DNA of 64,000 bases from Saprospiraceae bacterium. Lineage in GTDB: Bacteria > Bacteroidota > Bacteroidia > Chitinophagales > Saprospiraceae. The stretch spans positions 1-64,000 of the forward strand of contig JAIYAP010000014.1 in the NCBI GenBank assembly GCA_027488935.1, given 5' to 3'. The notes below the pieces were generated by a model that saw only the letters and a program-made list of their open reading frames with translations, made no database searches and was not told the DNA's origin. A program made the position numbers and the translations under genes. Shown in pieces: positions 18,991 to 28,418 of the stretch; position 1 is the stretch's first letter, and each line of letters opens with the position of its first letter.

Positions 18991-19290
18991 GCCAATAAAA
19001 CGTCGCAACACATTTTAGCAACAGCCGCTAATTTGCTTGGATTTTGTCTATTTATTATCACCTCCCTGCATTTGACGACTAAAACGGAAAACACGCTCAT
19101 CGACGAGTTTACTTCCATTGTAGCGCTGCTCCTGACCGTTTCTTCGGTGCTTTCCTTTATATCGATTCGGACAGAAAACCCAAATCGCGAATTTGTTCTT
19201 GAACAAATTGCCGACTACTTGTTTATCCTTGCACTCATTGGCGTTTTTGGAATTATTTTGTTTATGGTTATTCACTTTTGGAATAAATAA
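18988..19290 (+). CDS. Small membrane protein with three predicted helices
   Basis: A 100-residue protein starts at the ATG at 18988. Three hydrophobic stretches are visible: about residues 8-26 (ILATAANLLGFCLFIITSL), 40-57 (SIVALLLTVSSVLSFISI) and 76-97 (YLFILALIGVFGIILFMVIH). A polar loop with RTENPNREFVLEQ separates the last two. I do not recognise the family. It follows the broken Rpn gene and converges with the outer-membrane-type protein at 19318. The 3' end is part of a hairpin. Confidence 0.65.
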   Translation: MANKTSQHILATAANLLGFCLFIITSLHLTTKTENTLIDEFTSIVALLLTVSSVLSFISIRTENPNREFVLEQIADYLFILALIGVFGIILFMVIHFWNK

Positions 19291-19302
19291 AAGTGAATAA
19301 CC
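19266..19302. terminator. Hairpin overlapping the 3' end of the small membrane gene
   Basis: A perfect 14-bp stem (19266-19279 with 19289-19302) has a 9-base loop and includes the TAA stop. It sits between convergent genes. No long T-run follows on either strand, so it may act as a barrier or transcript end rather than a classical terminator. Confidence 0.5.
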
Positions 19303-19317
19303 ACCCCCAAAACGCAA

Positions 19318-19992
19318 TTATGCTTTCTTTTTCAAGTTAAAAGAATAACCAATGCTAATATTAAATACAAAAGGTGTAAATCCAATACCAGGATCTAATG
19401 TTTTTATCTCCTCTTGTTTTAACGTGTTTTTATTGGTATATTCATATTTGTCTCCTTTTAAGGACGATGCGATGGTTGGCCAAAATCTTATACTTGGCGC
19501 GATCATAATGCCTTTTAGAAAGGATTTTTGATTTTTAAAAGGTTGATAATGGCCATATATGCCGATCCCAAGGCTCATAGTATTGTAAGAAACAATTTCG
19601 TTTGCACGATTTTGCGTTTCGCCATCGTAATAGAATTCAAATCGGTGCCATTTAGGTTCTACCCTTACGTTGATCCATTCTTTTAACCGGTAACCTACTC
19701 CGAACCCCGTTGTCCAAGGGACGTGTACCGCCAAACCTTGTCGCTTCAAGTCGGTTGTGACCGTACTTTCAGAAAAATCCAAGGATGCGCCATGGGAATA
19801 ATCGAAGATGAGGCGGTTATGGATGTAATTGCCTTCAAGATTGAAGCCTTTAACGAGCAGGGGTTGTGTGAGCCCAAAGACAAGATTGAATTTTTTTTCG
19901 CTTTTCCAATCCTGTGCTTGTACATGAAATGCGAAGAAAGTGAACGAAAGGAGGAGCAACGCGCTTGCTGAATTTTGAATTTTGTTTGTCAT
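19318..19992 (-). CDS. Exported beta-barrel-like protein of unknown function
   Basis: The start at 19992 gives 224 residues with a signal peptide (SFTFFAFHVQAQ, cleavage near residue 27). The mature part alternates aromatic and polar residues and ends in aromatic-rich strands (FVFNISIGYSFNL), as in small outer-membrane beta-barrels. No enzyme motif is present. An upstream in-frame start at 20052 adds 20 residues and would bury the signal peptide. It lies 80 bases downstream of the Crp-like gene at 20072 on the same strand, so both may share a transcript. Confidence 0.65.
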   Translation of the reverse strand: MTNKIQNSASALLLLSFTFFAFHVQAQDWKSEKKFNLVFGLTQPLLVKGFNLEGNYIHNRLIFDYSHGASLDFSESTVTTDLKRQGLAVHVPWTTGFGVGYRLKEWINVRVEPKWHRFEFYYDGETQNRANEIVSYNTMSLGIGIYGHYQPFKNQKSFLKGIMIAPSIRFWPTIASSLKGDKYEYTNKNTLKQEEIKTLDPGIGFTPFVFNISIGYSFNLKKKA

Positions 19993-20071
19993 GATTTTTT
20001 TGTTTAAAATGATGCCACAAAATTCAGGTGTGAAGCATTGCTGGTCGTTCACATTTGTTAATAAATGATTC

Positions 20072-20638
20072 CTATTTCCTCAATCGGCTCAAAGACTGTG
20101 GCTTTATGCCCAGATAAGCAGCGATATAGTACTGCGGAACCCGGTTAATTAACGCAGGATGGTCTTTCATAAACTGATAATACCGTTGTTTTGCATTAAG
20201 CGTTGCAAGATTCGCGGCATGTTCAATTTGTCGTATAAAGGAGCGTTCGGTATAGTAACTTCTGAGCGCGACAAATTTGGGCTGTTTGGTAAAAAGCGCA
20301 TCCATCGCGGCACTGGACATGGTTAATAAATGGGTAGGCTCTAATGCTTTTATGGACATATCAGATACCGTCCCGGTTGTAAAACTTTTCAGATAGGCAA
20401 CCCATTCATTTTCTAACGCAAAATCAACGGGGATTTCAATGCCATCAACAATCCTATAATGCATTGTTAATCCATTTTTTATATATCCAAGATGCTTGCT
20501 TACCTGGCCTTCCATTAGAAAATGGTCTCCTTTATCCATAACTTTTTCCGTAAATGAACCTAGGAAAAGTTCTATATCCGCAGCGGAGAAATCTGCAATG
20601 GTTCTTATTTCAGTGATTAACTTGTCTATCATTTCCAT
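20072..20638 (-). CDS. Crp/Fnr-family transcriptional regulator
   Basis: The 188-residue protein has a cNMP-binding-like domain (KGDHFLMEGQ, LGYIKNGLTMHYRIVDG) and a compact C-terminal helix-turn-helix (RVPQYYIAAYLGIKPQSLSR, LRK at the end). It belongs to the same subgroup as the protein at 16464 but is clearly diverged, so it is not a recent duplicate. The gene is upstream of, and probably cotranscribed with, the exported protein at 19318, which may be its target. The effector is unknown. Confidence 0.8.
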   Translation of the reverse strand: MEMIDKLITEIRTIADFSAADIELFLGSFTEKVMDKGDHFLMEGQVSKHLGYIKNGLTMHYRIVDGIEIPVDFALENEWVAYLKSFTTGTVSDMSIKALEPTHLLTMSSAAMDALFTKQPKFVALRSYYTERSFIRQIEHAANLATLNAKQRYYQFMKDHPALINRVPQYYIAAYLGIKPQSLSRLRK

Positions 20639-20802
20639 CGGTGTATGGCGGGCGCAACGGGCACCTCATTTGGAACACAAACATAGAACATTCGGTTGCT
20701 ACCAAAAACCTAATTTCATGCAAAAGTGCTGGCGCTATCTGTAACCGGAATGGCGGTTTGTTGTTTCCCTCCGTCGGGTTGCCTTCACGCCTGCCGCGCT
20801 TG

Positions 20803-20834
20803 ATTGCCCAAATACTCCAAAACCGCTATCTTTG
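20803..20834 (+). promoter_or_regulatory. Bacteroidota-type promoter for the M1 peptidase gene
   Basis: ATTG at 20803-20806 and TATCTTTG at 20827-20834 are separated by 20 bases. This matches the TTG-N19-21-TAnnTTTG pattern of the phylum's housekeeping sigma factor. Transcription would begin near 20840, about 15 bases before the ATG at 20855. Confidence 0.6.
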
Positions 20835-20854
20835 GCGCACAAGCATCCACATCC

Positions 20855-22486
20855 ATGAAACACATCCTCCTACTGTTGCTTCTTTGCGCCGCCCAACTTG
20901 TACGCGCGCAAGAAGCCCCCAAAGCATACACCGCCGATGACACCCTCCGCGGGTCCATCACGCCGCAACGCAGCTGGTGGGACCTTTCCTATTATCAACT
21001 GGACGTGCGGGTGAATATTGAAAAAACCGCCATTTCGGGTTCTAATATTATCTATTACAAGGTATTGCGCGCCAATCAGGTGATGCAGATCGATTTGCAG
21101 GCGCCGATGAAAATGGAGCAAGTGCTGCAGGATGGGAAAACCCAGGAATTTAAAAGAGTGGGGCGCAATGTCTATTTGATTACCCTGCAAAAACCGCAAA
21201 TACCGGGCAAGCGGGAGTCTATCACCGTGCAATATGCCGGTGTGCCCCGCAAAGCACGCAATGCGCCCTGGGATGGCGGTTTTTCGTGGGATGAAGACAA
21301 AGCCGGCAAACCCTTTGTGGCAACTTCCTGTCAGGGCTTGGGCGCCAGCGTGTGGTGGCCCTGCAAAGACCACATGTACGATGAGCCCGATTCAATGCAA
21401 ATCAGCATTACGGTTCCAAAGCCATTGATGGATGTGTCCAATGGCCGTTTGCGCAGCGTGACGGAAAACGACGACAGTACCCGTACCTACCAATGGGTTG
21501 TACAAAATCCGATCAACAATTACGGTGTAAATGTAAATATTGGCAATTATAGCCACTTTTCGGATACGTTACATGGAGAAAAGGGTGTTTTGGATCTCAA
21601 TTATTATGTATTGCCCGAAAATCTGGCAAAAGCCAAAACGCAGTTTCAACAGGTGAAAAAGATGCTGCGGGCCTTTGAATATTGGTTTGGGCCTTATCCT
21701 TTTTACGAAGACGGGTACAAACTGGTGGAAGTACCGTACTTAGGCATGGAGCACCAAAGTTCGGTTACCTATGGAAATGGCTATCGAAACGGGTATTTGG
21801 GCCGCGATTTATCGGGTACGGGCTGGGGCAGTAAATGGGATTTTATCATCGTGCATGAATCCGGGCACGAGTGGTTTGCCAACAACATTACGTACAAAGA
21901 CATGGCCGATATGTGGGTACATGAGTCTTTTACTTGTTATTCGGAGTGTTTGTTTACGGAATACTATTGGGGCAAAGCAGCCGGGGCGGAATACATGCTG
22001 GGCTGCCGCAAAATGATTGAAAACAAAGCCCCCATGATTTCGGCTTACAACGTAAATGCGGAAGGGCCGATTGATATTTATTTTAAAGGGGGCAACTTGC
22101 TACACATGATCCGCCAATTGGTAAAAAATGATGATCAATGGCGCGCCATCTTGCGTGGGCTCAACCAGGAATTTTACCATCAAACGGTAGAAACGGCCCA
22201 AATTGAACAGTATATCAGCAAACATGCTGGCCGCGATTTGTCCAAAGTATTTGACCAATACCTGCGTACCACCCAAATACCCCAATTGGAATATACGCTG
22301 CGCCGCGGCAAATTAAAATACCGCTGGACCCAATGCATTGCCGGGTTTGACATGCCCATCAAGGTAAGTTTGGACCAACAGCCCATGCAAATGCTGTACC
22401 CAACCACAGCCTGGCAAACTTTGAAAGTGGCTGGGAAACGCCTGGAAATAGACGATAATTTTTACGTACAGTCGCCCAAAAACTAA
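20855..22486 (+). CDS. Secreted M1-family zinc aminopeptidase
   Basis: The ATG at 20855 gives 543 residues beginning with a signal peptide (MKHILLLLLLCAAQLVRAQ). The N-terminal beta-domain is followed by the substrate-anchoring motif GMEHQS (the family GxMEN/H loop). The zinc site is His334-Glu335-xx-His338 (HESGH), with Glu357 18 residues further on in VHESF. This HExxH-18-E spacing is exact for M1/gluzincins. The large C-terminal helical domain of classical aminopeptidase N is absent, so it is a short M1 type. It probably trims peptides in the periplasm or outside the cell. A good promoter lies just upstream. Its stop is only 2 bases from the stop of the convergent gene at 22489. Confidence 0.88.
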   Translation: MKHILLLLLLCAAQLVRAQEAPKAYTADDTLRGSITPQRSWWDLSYYQLDVRVNIEKTAISGSNIIYYKVLRANQVMQIDLQAPMKMEQVLQDGKTQEFKRVGRNVYLITLQKPQIPGKRESITVQYAGVPRKARNAPWDGGFSWDEDKAGKPFVATSCQGLGASVWWPCKDHMYDEPDSMQISITVPKPLMDVSNGRLRSVTENDDSTRTYQWVVQNPINNYGVNVNIGNYSHFSDTLHGEKGVLDLNYYVLPENLAKAKTQFQQVKKMLRAFEYWFGPYPFYEDGYKLVEVPYLGMEHQSSVTYGNGYRNGYLGRDLSGTGWGSKWDFIIVHESGHEWFANNITYKDMADMWVHESFTCYSECLFTEYYWGKAAGAEYMLGCRKMIENKAPMISAYNVNAEGPIDIYFKGGNLLHMIRQLVKNDDQWRAILRGLNQEFYHQTVETAQIEQYISKHAGRDLSKVFDQYLRTTQIPQLEYTLRRGKLKYRWTQCIAGFDMPIKVSLDQQPMQMLYPTTAWQTLKVAGKRLEIDDNFYVQSPKN

Positions 22487-22488
22487 TT

Positions 22489-23256
22489 CTACCGATAATA
22501 ATACGTAATATCCGTGTCTTTGATTTCATAACGGCAACTAGATGCCTGGTCACGCTGCACGGTTTTAGCTACAAAATCAAGAATATCTGCGCGTTCGGCC
22601 AGGGAAAACGGGGTTTGGGCTGCCCATTTCTCCTCGGAAGGAATGTCCAGGTATCCCATGCAGTTGCCGCCGCCCATTTCAAAATAAAACTTGACACGGC
22701 GGGCGCCTTCAATGTACGTTGCGGATCCGCTGCGGCCTAGGGTTTCATATTCCATGTGCCGGTTGAATTTGGCGACTAATTCTTCCTGCACCCGCGCGCG
22801 CAGGACCATATCTTCCTCCACCAGTATTTTTCCAGTGCCATCGCGGTACACGATGGGCCCGTCCTTATCTTTGGGTTCCTGTATTTCGGGTGCCGTTTCA
22901 GGCGCGGGCACGACACCTTCTGGCAATTTTTCAAAGGTTAATACATGCAGGCCGCCCTTGGGATGTTCAATTTCGAGCAGGAACTGTCCGGGCGGGAAAG
23001 GCTGGCTATCCCAAAGTATTTGGATGCTGCCATTGATGCGGTCGCGCACAGGGGCAGTATCTACCGGCTGGCGGTCGGGCATCTGCAGTAACCGGAGCAT
23101 GCCGTAATCCTGGCCGCCATATTCGGGCAACCAGATGGTAAGTTGCTGACAATCAGGATAATGTACAAAACGTGCTTTGATCAGGCCGATGTCGTCTTGG
23201 CCGGGTCCACGGTTTTCAATGTGCAGTTGATGTATGTGGCCATTGTGGTGTTGCAT
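22489..23256 (-). CDS. Uncharacterised protein
   Basis: From the ATG at 23256 the product is 255 residues, soluble, without signal peptide or membrane segment. A first half rich in beta-strand patterns (YGMLRLLQMPD, GQFLLEIEHPKGG) is joined by an acidic Pro/Glu linker (PAPETAPEIQEPKDKD) to a mixed C-terminal half ending ITYYYR. I do not recognise the family. Starts further upstream (23337, 23412) would overlap the haloperoxidase gene and add basic residues encoded in its shadow, so I prefer 23256. Cotranscription with the gene at 23291 is likely. Confidence 0.65.
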   Translation of the reverse strand: MQHHNGHIHQLHIENRGPGQDDIGLIKARFVHYPDCQQLTIWLPEYGGQDYGMLRLLQMPDRQPVDTAPVRDRINGSIQILWDSQPFPPGQFLLEIEHPKGGLHVLTFEKLPEGVVPAPETAPEIQEPKDKDGPIVYRDGTGKILVEEDMVLRARVQEELVAKFNRHMEYETLGRSGSATYIEGARRVKFYFEMGGGNCMGYLDIPSEEKWAAQTPFSLAERADILDFVAKTVQRDQASSCRYEIKDTDITYYYR

Positions 23257-23290
23257 GGATTCAATGTTTTGCTGAAATTGCCTGTAACGC

Positions 23291-25315
23291 CTATTTATCG
23301 CAATCTTTTCCTTCAAAAACCGCAGGATTGTTGTCATCGCAATCTTCGTAACTGAAATGGCCGTCTTTGTCTTTATCCACATAAAAGTAGGTGCGGGCCA
23401 GTTCAAATGCACCGACGCCTACTTTTGCCCCAATCATACGGCCTGGAATATCGTCGAATGGCGGATGAATTCCGCCCCAAATGCGCGACAAACTTGTTTG
23501 ATCGGAGGCATCGCGGTAGGTTGCCCACTGCAAATTTACATCCACACTCGGCCCTTTTTCCAGCCTTAAAAAGTTGCTGTTGGCTTGTACTTTAAATTCG
23601 CCCATTCCACCCGGAAAAAAAGCATCGCCGGTAAGCAAGGTGAGCATTTCGGCGGCGGCACGCGAATACGTGGAGTGGCCTGAAATATAACCGCCAAATG
23701 GTGGGGTGACAAAAGTTTTGAGTTGGTAGGCGGTCCAATTGTCGGCCAAAATCCACCCCACGCCCGCCACATCGTTGGTGGTGTCTTTTACCGCGCCATA
23801 TCCCCGCCAGGCTTTTACCTTTATTTTATGCAAATTTTCTTTTTTGGGTCCCACCAGCGGATCGTTCGCTTTGACCAATTCAATCAAGCCTGGCTTGAGC
23901 GGAATGCCGCCCGGATCGTACCGTGGCAGTTTTTTATCGCTGCTTTGTCCGCGCCCCGCCATGTACCGCAACGCCGAAATCGGGCGCACGCCATCATACC
24001 AGCCTTTGATGCCCCAAGCCGCAATGGCCGCATCGTGTACCGCGCCGCCGAGCGCAAAATAGGTTTTCACATCCCATTCCAGGTCATTGAGCAGCGGTCC
24101 TTTGCCATTAAACTTCTTAATTAGAGCGGGGTGGTCACTGACATGGTGCAGGATCGCAAACCAGTGCCCGGGCGGGGTTTCCGACTTCGGGCCATCGGCC
24201 CAAAACTGTGCCAGTACGCGGGTATAATCGCCCCGTGGCACCATTTGCGCTGCATAGGGCTGGTGGGTATACGGATTGGTATCGCGGCCAATGCCTGCAT
24301 CCTTTCCGGTTTCAAAATCGTAAAACTGATGTAATTCCGCCAGGTTTTCGGGGTATTTTTGCACATTACCCATGCTTTTGGGTGAAATATCCCACATTAC
24401 CCCGTCGCTGGGGTCGAGGTGGGCAGACCAGGCACTCACCAGGGCAAAGTTCCATTTGTATTCTTCCGATTCGGGGGTGCTTTGGAGGGTATCCAGCAAC
24501 GGGAAAGGTCCTGGATCGTGGTACACCCAGTAATCGATTTGGTTGCGCTGGTAAATTTTCAAATCCGCATCATCCAGCGCAAAAGGCCGCACTTTACCCC
24601 ATTCCGGGCTTTGAAACACCTGTACGGCGGGCATTGGATTGCCATTTTGGTCGATGGCCACCGGCAATTTCAGTGGCTGCCAACGGTTGGGGTACATCAA
24701 GGTAGGGTCGCCAGCGTTGACTACGATCAGGGGGCTGTTGACGGGTTTGTAATCTTTTATCGCGTGGTTATTTTGTTCGTTGGAGCCATCGCGCTGTCCC
24801 ATTTGCAAAATACACTCTGCGATATAATTGCCCAGGGCGGCCGGTGCGCCACTTTCATAATCGGTAGAGCGGTTTCGGAAGTCGTAGCCCAGTTTTTGCA
24901 TTAATTCGCGAAAACGCAGGGTGGCACCCATGGCTTTCGGGGATACAAAAAAACGGGTCGACATCACCCGGCAAACGGCATAACTGATGGCTTCGCGCCG
25001 GGCGGCTTCTACATCGGCAACAGGTGGCACCCCTTTAAACGGGCAAGTGTAGCCATTGACCGTTTTACCCAACAGATAGGTTTGTGCCTGGCTGTCGTAC
25101 ACCGACCAGGCATCGTACATGGCCATGGAGGTATGAAACAGGTTGCGCGCTTGCACGGGCGGGCGGGCAAAATCTTCGCGGATCGATTGGAGCAGCGCAT
25201 CATTCCATTGTCGGGCGACCGAATGCTCCTGCGATAACAAAAAAGTACTGGGAAGAAAAAGGCATACCAGCAAAGACAGCAGCAGGCGCGGCATACGCAA
25301 CAAGAAAATATTCAT
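23291..25315 (-). CDS. Secreted vanadium-haloperoxidase/PAP2-superfamily protein with Ca-binding tail
   Basis: The 674-residue protein has a signal peptide (about residues 1-29). The complete PAP2/vanadium-haloperoxidase signature can be read: KGWYDGVRP (Kx6RP), then ISGH, then SRIWGGIHPPFD (SRx5HxxxD). These residues bind vanadate or phosphate. Proteins of this length and secreted type are usually annotated as vanadium-dependent haloperoxidase-like, but a phosphatase role is equally possible. The C-terminus (DKDKDGHFSYEDCDDNNPAV, then FEGKDCDK) is a MopE-like metal-binding motif rich in Asp. No T9SS domain is present. It is followed by the unknown gene at 22489. Confidence 0.82.
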   Translation of the reverse strand: MNIFLLRMPRLLLSLLVCLFLPSTFLLSQEHSVARQWNDALLQSIREDFARPPVQARNLFHTSMAMYDAWSVYDSQAQTYLLGKTVNGYTCPFKGVPPVADVEAARREAISYAVCRVMSTRFFVSPKAMGATLRFRELMQKLGYDFRNRSTDYESGAPAALGNYIAECILQMGQRDGSNEQNNHAIKDYKPVNSPLIVVNAGDPTLMYPNRWQPLKLPVAIDQNGNPMPAVQVFQSPEWGKVRPFALDDADLKIYQRNQIDYWVYHDPGPFPLLDTLQSTPESEEYKWNFALVSAWSAHLDPSDGVMWDISPKSMGNVQKYPENLAELHQFYDFETGKDAGIGRDTNPYTHQPYAAQMVPRGDYTRVLAQFWADGPKSETPPGHWFAILHHVSDHPALIKKFNGKGPLLNDLEWDVKTYFALGGAVHDAAIAAWGIKGWYDGVRPISALRYMAGRGQSSDKKLPRYDPGGIPLKPGLIELVKANDPLVGPKKENLHKIKVKAWRGYGAVKDTTNDVAGVGWILADNWTAYQLKTFVTPPFGGYISGHSTYSRAAAEMLTLLTGDAFFPGGMGEFKVQANSNFLRLEKGPSVDVNLQWATYRDASDQTSLSRIWGGIHPPFDDIPGRMIGAKVGVGAFELARTYFYVDKDKDGHFSYEDCDDNNPAVFEGKDCDK

Positions 25316-25720
25316 ATTGATCGGTTATTAAACAAAATAGGGCTTGGCGCACGGTTTGGTCATCATCACGGGATGTGTAACCCGCAAATGATCCATAGCA
25401 ATGACCAAAGGTAGAATTTCGAGCGGGGGAAAAAAATTAGGATGCACTTAAAATCGTGGGGATGGGTTGGGGTCCAATTGTTGCGTCGGGTAGTATGACA
25501 CATATATCCATCTCAAAAAGCCCCACCCCAACTACCCCAATCAGGGTACACCCTCCCGTTTACACGCCGCCGCTTTGCAAGATAGGATACAAAACCTGCT
25601 TTTGCCTGCCATTTCAATGCCCTCAATCCTGATAATTATCCAGATTACCTAGATATTTGAGCAGGATGCCCCCCATCACGCTTCCATTTTTTAATTTAAC
25701 CTATTAATTTGTAAATCGCG
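25316..25720. other. 405-base divergent intergenic region
   Basis: No gene or RNA is recognisable. It lies between the divergent haloperoxidase and T9SS genes and should carry both promoters. A weak -7-like TTAATTTG is seen at 25703-25710. A GGGTTGGGG/CCCCAACT pair about 70 bases apart (25464-25530) could pair but has a long loop. Confidence 0.4.
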
Positions 25721-28378
25721 ATGGCGTTTTTTACGAAAGTCCCCTTTGGAATTTTACTGCTATTTTCCAACCTGGTATTTGGGCATAACGGGTTGTCGTT
25801 TGAGCGGGCGGGACCAAGCTTGCTGAACCAACCGGCTAGCCATTTGACTACGTTTTCCGATACCATTACGGGCATCATTAACATATACACACCGGTTACG
25901 GGTTTTGGTTGCGACAGCAGTATCGTGCTGGTGGGCACAGCCAATGGTTTTAAGGTTGGCGACCGGGTGCTTTTGATTCAAATGCAGGGCGCACAAGCGG
26001 ACTTGACCGATAGTCCTCAATTTGGCAGTTTGACCGATCTTTCTAATACAGGCAACTACGAATTTAACCGAATTGATGCAATAAGCGACAACACCATTTA
26101 CCTGAAATATGCCCTAAAAAAGAATTATCAGTTGGAAGGTAAAGTCCAGTTAATTACGGTACCTGAATACGATAATGTTCAGGTTGGAGCGCTCACTTGT
26201 GCACCCTGGAACGGCAGCACGGGGGGCGTTTTGGCCCTGGAGGTTAAAAATGTACTCCAACTTACCGACAATATAGACGTAAGTGGCCTCGGCTTTCGAG
26301 GTGGCGCGGCGGTGGATGCGACAGCCCTTTCGTTTCAAGAGTTACACTATTTTTACCCACCCAATGCCGTAGTTGCCGGGGCAAAAGGCGAAGGTGTGGC
26401 CATTATTCCGCTGCAACAGTCTTATGGTCGCGGCAATATCGGCAATGGCGGCGGCGGCGGCAATGCACACAATGCGGGCGGCGGCGGCGGCGGCAATGGC
26501 GGCGCAGGCGGCCAAGGTGGCCTCGATTATTATCTTGCACCCAACCTGCCTACACCCGGAACCAATGGCCTGGGTGGTACTGCATTGTCGGGCGATGTGC
26601 CCGATAAAATCATCCTGGGCGGCGGCGGCGGCGCAGGACATGTCAACGATAATGCGGGCACCAGTGGCGGCAACGGCGGCGGCATCATCTTTCTGAAAGC
26701 ACAAACTGTGGTTGGCAACCACTTCTATCTTCGGGCCAATGGCCAGGATGTAACGCTGCCTCCAGACATCAATGCAAAAGACGGACAAGGCGGCGGCGGC
26801 GCGGGCGGTACCATTTTACTGGAAACCAATCAAATGATGGATACTTTGTACAGTGAGGCCATGGGCGGTAAAGGCGGCAATTGCTTTTCTTTGATTCCAG
26901 CAGAATCCCACGGACCGGGCGGTGGTGGATCCGGTGGACAAATTCGGCTTTCCGCCAATTTCAACAATATATTTACAAGCCTCAACGGTGGCCTTAACGG
27001 ATTATCCAACCAAGGAAATTCGAATGGCGCCGAACCGGGTGCCAACGGCCAATTGCTGCTCAACCAACATTGGGTGTTTGCTACAAAAATAGCCAAACCC
27101 CAACCAACCATTACCAAATCCATCGCTTTTTGCCCCGGAACCACCCTTTCGCTCTTTGGCCAAAACTACAGCCAGCCGGATACAATTACGGCGCTCATTC
27201 CATCCACAACTACCTGTGATACGCTGGCAACCTATATTTTACAATTTAAACCGCAGGCAACCAGCAGTAAAGAAATTTTCTTCTGCAAAGGCGATTCTGT
27301 GCTGCTGGACGGGGTGTACTACGATACACCACAAACCATTATTCGTAATATTGCGTTGCCCGGTGCATGCGACTCGGTGGCTACCTATTTTTTAAAATAC
27401 ACGACACCCAATAACCAGACCTCCTTACAATTGAATTGTCCGGCTTCTATCTCCATCGATGTGGCTCCCAATACCAACAGCGCGCTGGTCAACTACCTCA
27501 GCCCTACCGCAGCCAGTGATTGTACCTGCCCGGGCATTGCCTTGCGCCTCAAAAAGGGCCTTCCAAGTGGCAGTGTTTTCCCATTGGGCGTCACCGAATT
27601 GTGCTTTGAAGCCAAAGACAGCTGCGGACAGGAACGCAATTGCTGTTTTACGGTAAATGTGAGCGATGGACAAGCATGCGATGTAAAAACCTTGGCTTGC
27701 CTAAAATTCGAACTGCTTTCAATCAAACAAAATGCACAAAGCCAAAAAACCTACACCATTCGACTAATCAATGAATGTAGCCAAAAACTACTCCATATTG
27801 CCTTCGAATTGCCCAAATCCTTGTTGGCAAGCGCCCCCGCTACCAACACCTTATACACAGCGCCCAGCGGACGAACTTACCGTGTGCGCAACCCCAATAC
27901 CAGCCCGGCCTACAGTATTCGTTTTGCTGCGTTATCGGATAGCATCGGCAATGGACAATCAGATGTTTTTCAGTACACTTTGCCAGCAATAGCCAATGTG
28001 TCATTTATCCATGCTTTTGTGCGCCTCGAATCACAAATATACTACGACACTTATATGAACGTTTTTGGTTGTGATGTTACCTTCGCCCCAGATAACCCAA
28101 TTGCGGAAAGACAGACCGACCAGGAAAACGCCCTTGTTTTCCCTAATCCTACAAGCGGTCGGCTGTACACTGATTTGTCTGCCTGGAATACCGAATCAGT
28201 GCAATTGCGCATATATAATATTCATGGAATGTTGATTTTACAAACAACGCAAATGGCTGAATCAGCCCGTACTGCGCTTGATTTGCCTTTGGAACTGCCT
28301 GATGGGCTTTATTTGTTGGAAATTATGCCAACAAATGGCCAGGCGGTTGTTCAAAAATTTGTGCTGCAACGGAAATAA
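25721..28378 (+). CDS. Secreted glycine-rich T9SS cargo, first of a paralogous pair
   Basis: The 885-residue protein has a signal peptide (about 1-21). A beta-rich N-terminal part follows, then a glycine-rich region at about 240-385 encoded by GGC runs, then two copies of a 52-residue FC(P/K)G...CDTLATY repeat at about 463-565. A HYR-like domain (NCPASISIDVAPN to CFTVNVSDG) is followed by a roughly 150-residue module beginning KFELLSI, and a T9SS sorting domain (VFPNPTSGRLYTDLSAW to the end). The module and sorting domain are shared with the next gene, 40 bases downstream. The function is unknown; surface adhesion is plausible. Confidence 0.8.
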   Translation: MAFFTKVPFGILLLFSNLVFGHNGLSFERAGPSLLNQPASHLTTFSDTITGIINIYTPVTGFGCDSSIVLVGTANGFKVGDRVLLIQMQGAQADLTDSPQFGSLTDLSNTGNYEFNRIDAISDNTIYLKYALKKNYQLEGKVQLITVPEYDNVQVGALTCAPWNGSTGGVLALEVKNVLQLTDNIDVSGLGFRGGAAVDATALSFQELHYFYPPNAVVAGAKGEGVAIIPLQQSYGRGNIGNGGGGGNAHNAGGGGGGNGGAGGQGGLDYYLAPNLPTPGTNGLGGTALSGDVPDKIILGGGGGAGHVNDNAGTSGGNGGGIIFLKAQTVVGNHFYLRANGQDVTLPPDINAKDGQGGGGAGGTILLETNQMMDTLYSEAMGGKGGNCFSLIPAESHGPGGGGSGGQIRLSANFNNIFTSLNGGLNGLSNQGNSNGAEPGANGQLLLNQHWVFATKIAKPQPTITKSIAFCPGTTLSLFGQNYSQPDTITALIPSTTTCDTLATYILQFKPQATSSKEIFFCKGDSVLLDGVYYDTPQTIIRNIALPGACDSVATYFLKYTTPNNQTSLQLNCPASISIDVAPNTNSALVNYLSPTAASDCTCPGIALRLKKGLPSGSVFPLGVTELCFEAKDSCGQERNCCFTVNVSDGQACDVKTLACLKFELLSIKQNAQSQKTYTIRLINECSQKLLHIAFELPKSLLASAPATNTLYTAPSGRTYRVRNPNTSPAYSIRFAALSDSIGNGQSDVFQYTLPAIANVSFIHAFVRLESQIYYDTYMNVFGCDVTFAPDNPIAERQTDQENALVFPNPTSGRLYTDLSAWNTESVQLRIYNIHGMLILQTTQMAESARTALDLPLELPDGLYLLEIMPTNGQAVVQKFVLQRK
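26449..26516. repeat. GGC trinucleotide runs coding for glycine
   Basis: Runs of five to six GGC triplets alternate with AAT/CAC codons in the glycine-rich region of the T9SS cargo. The composition is like that of the 1400-1920 stretch in the large protease, read from the opposite strand. Confidence 0.6.
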
Positions 28379-28418
28379 CAAATACAAACACCATTTTTTA
28401 CCCAACAAATTCGATAAA

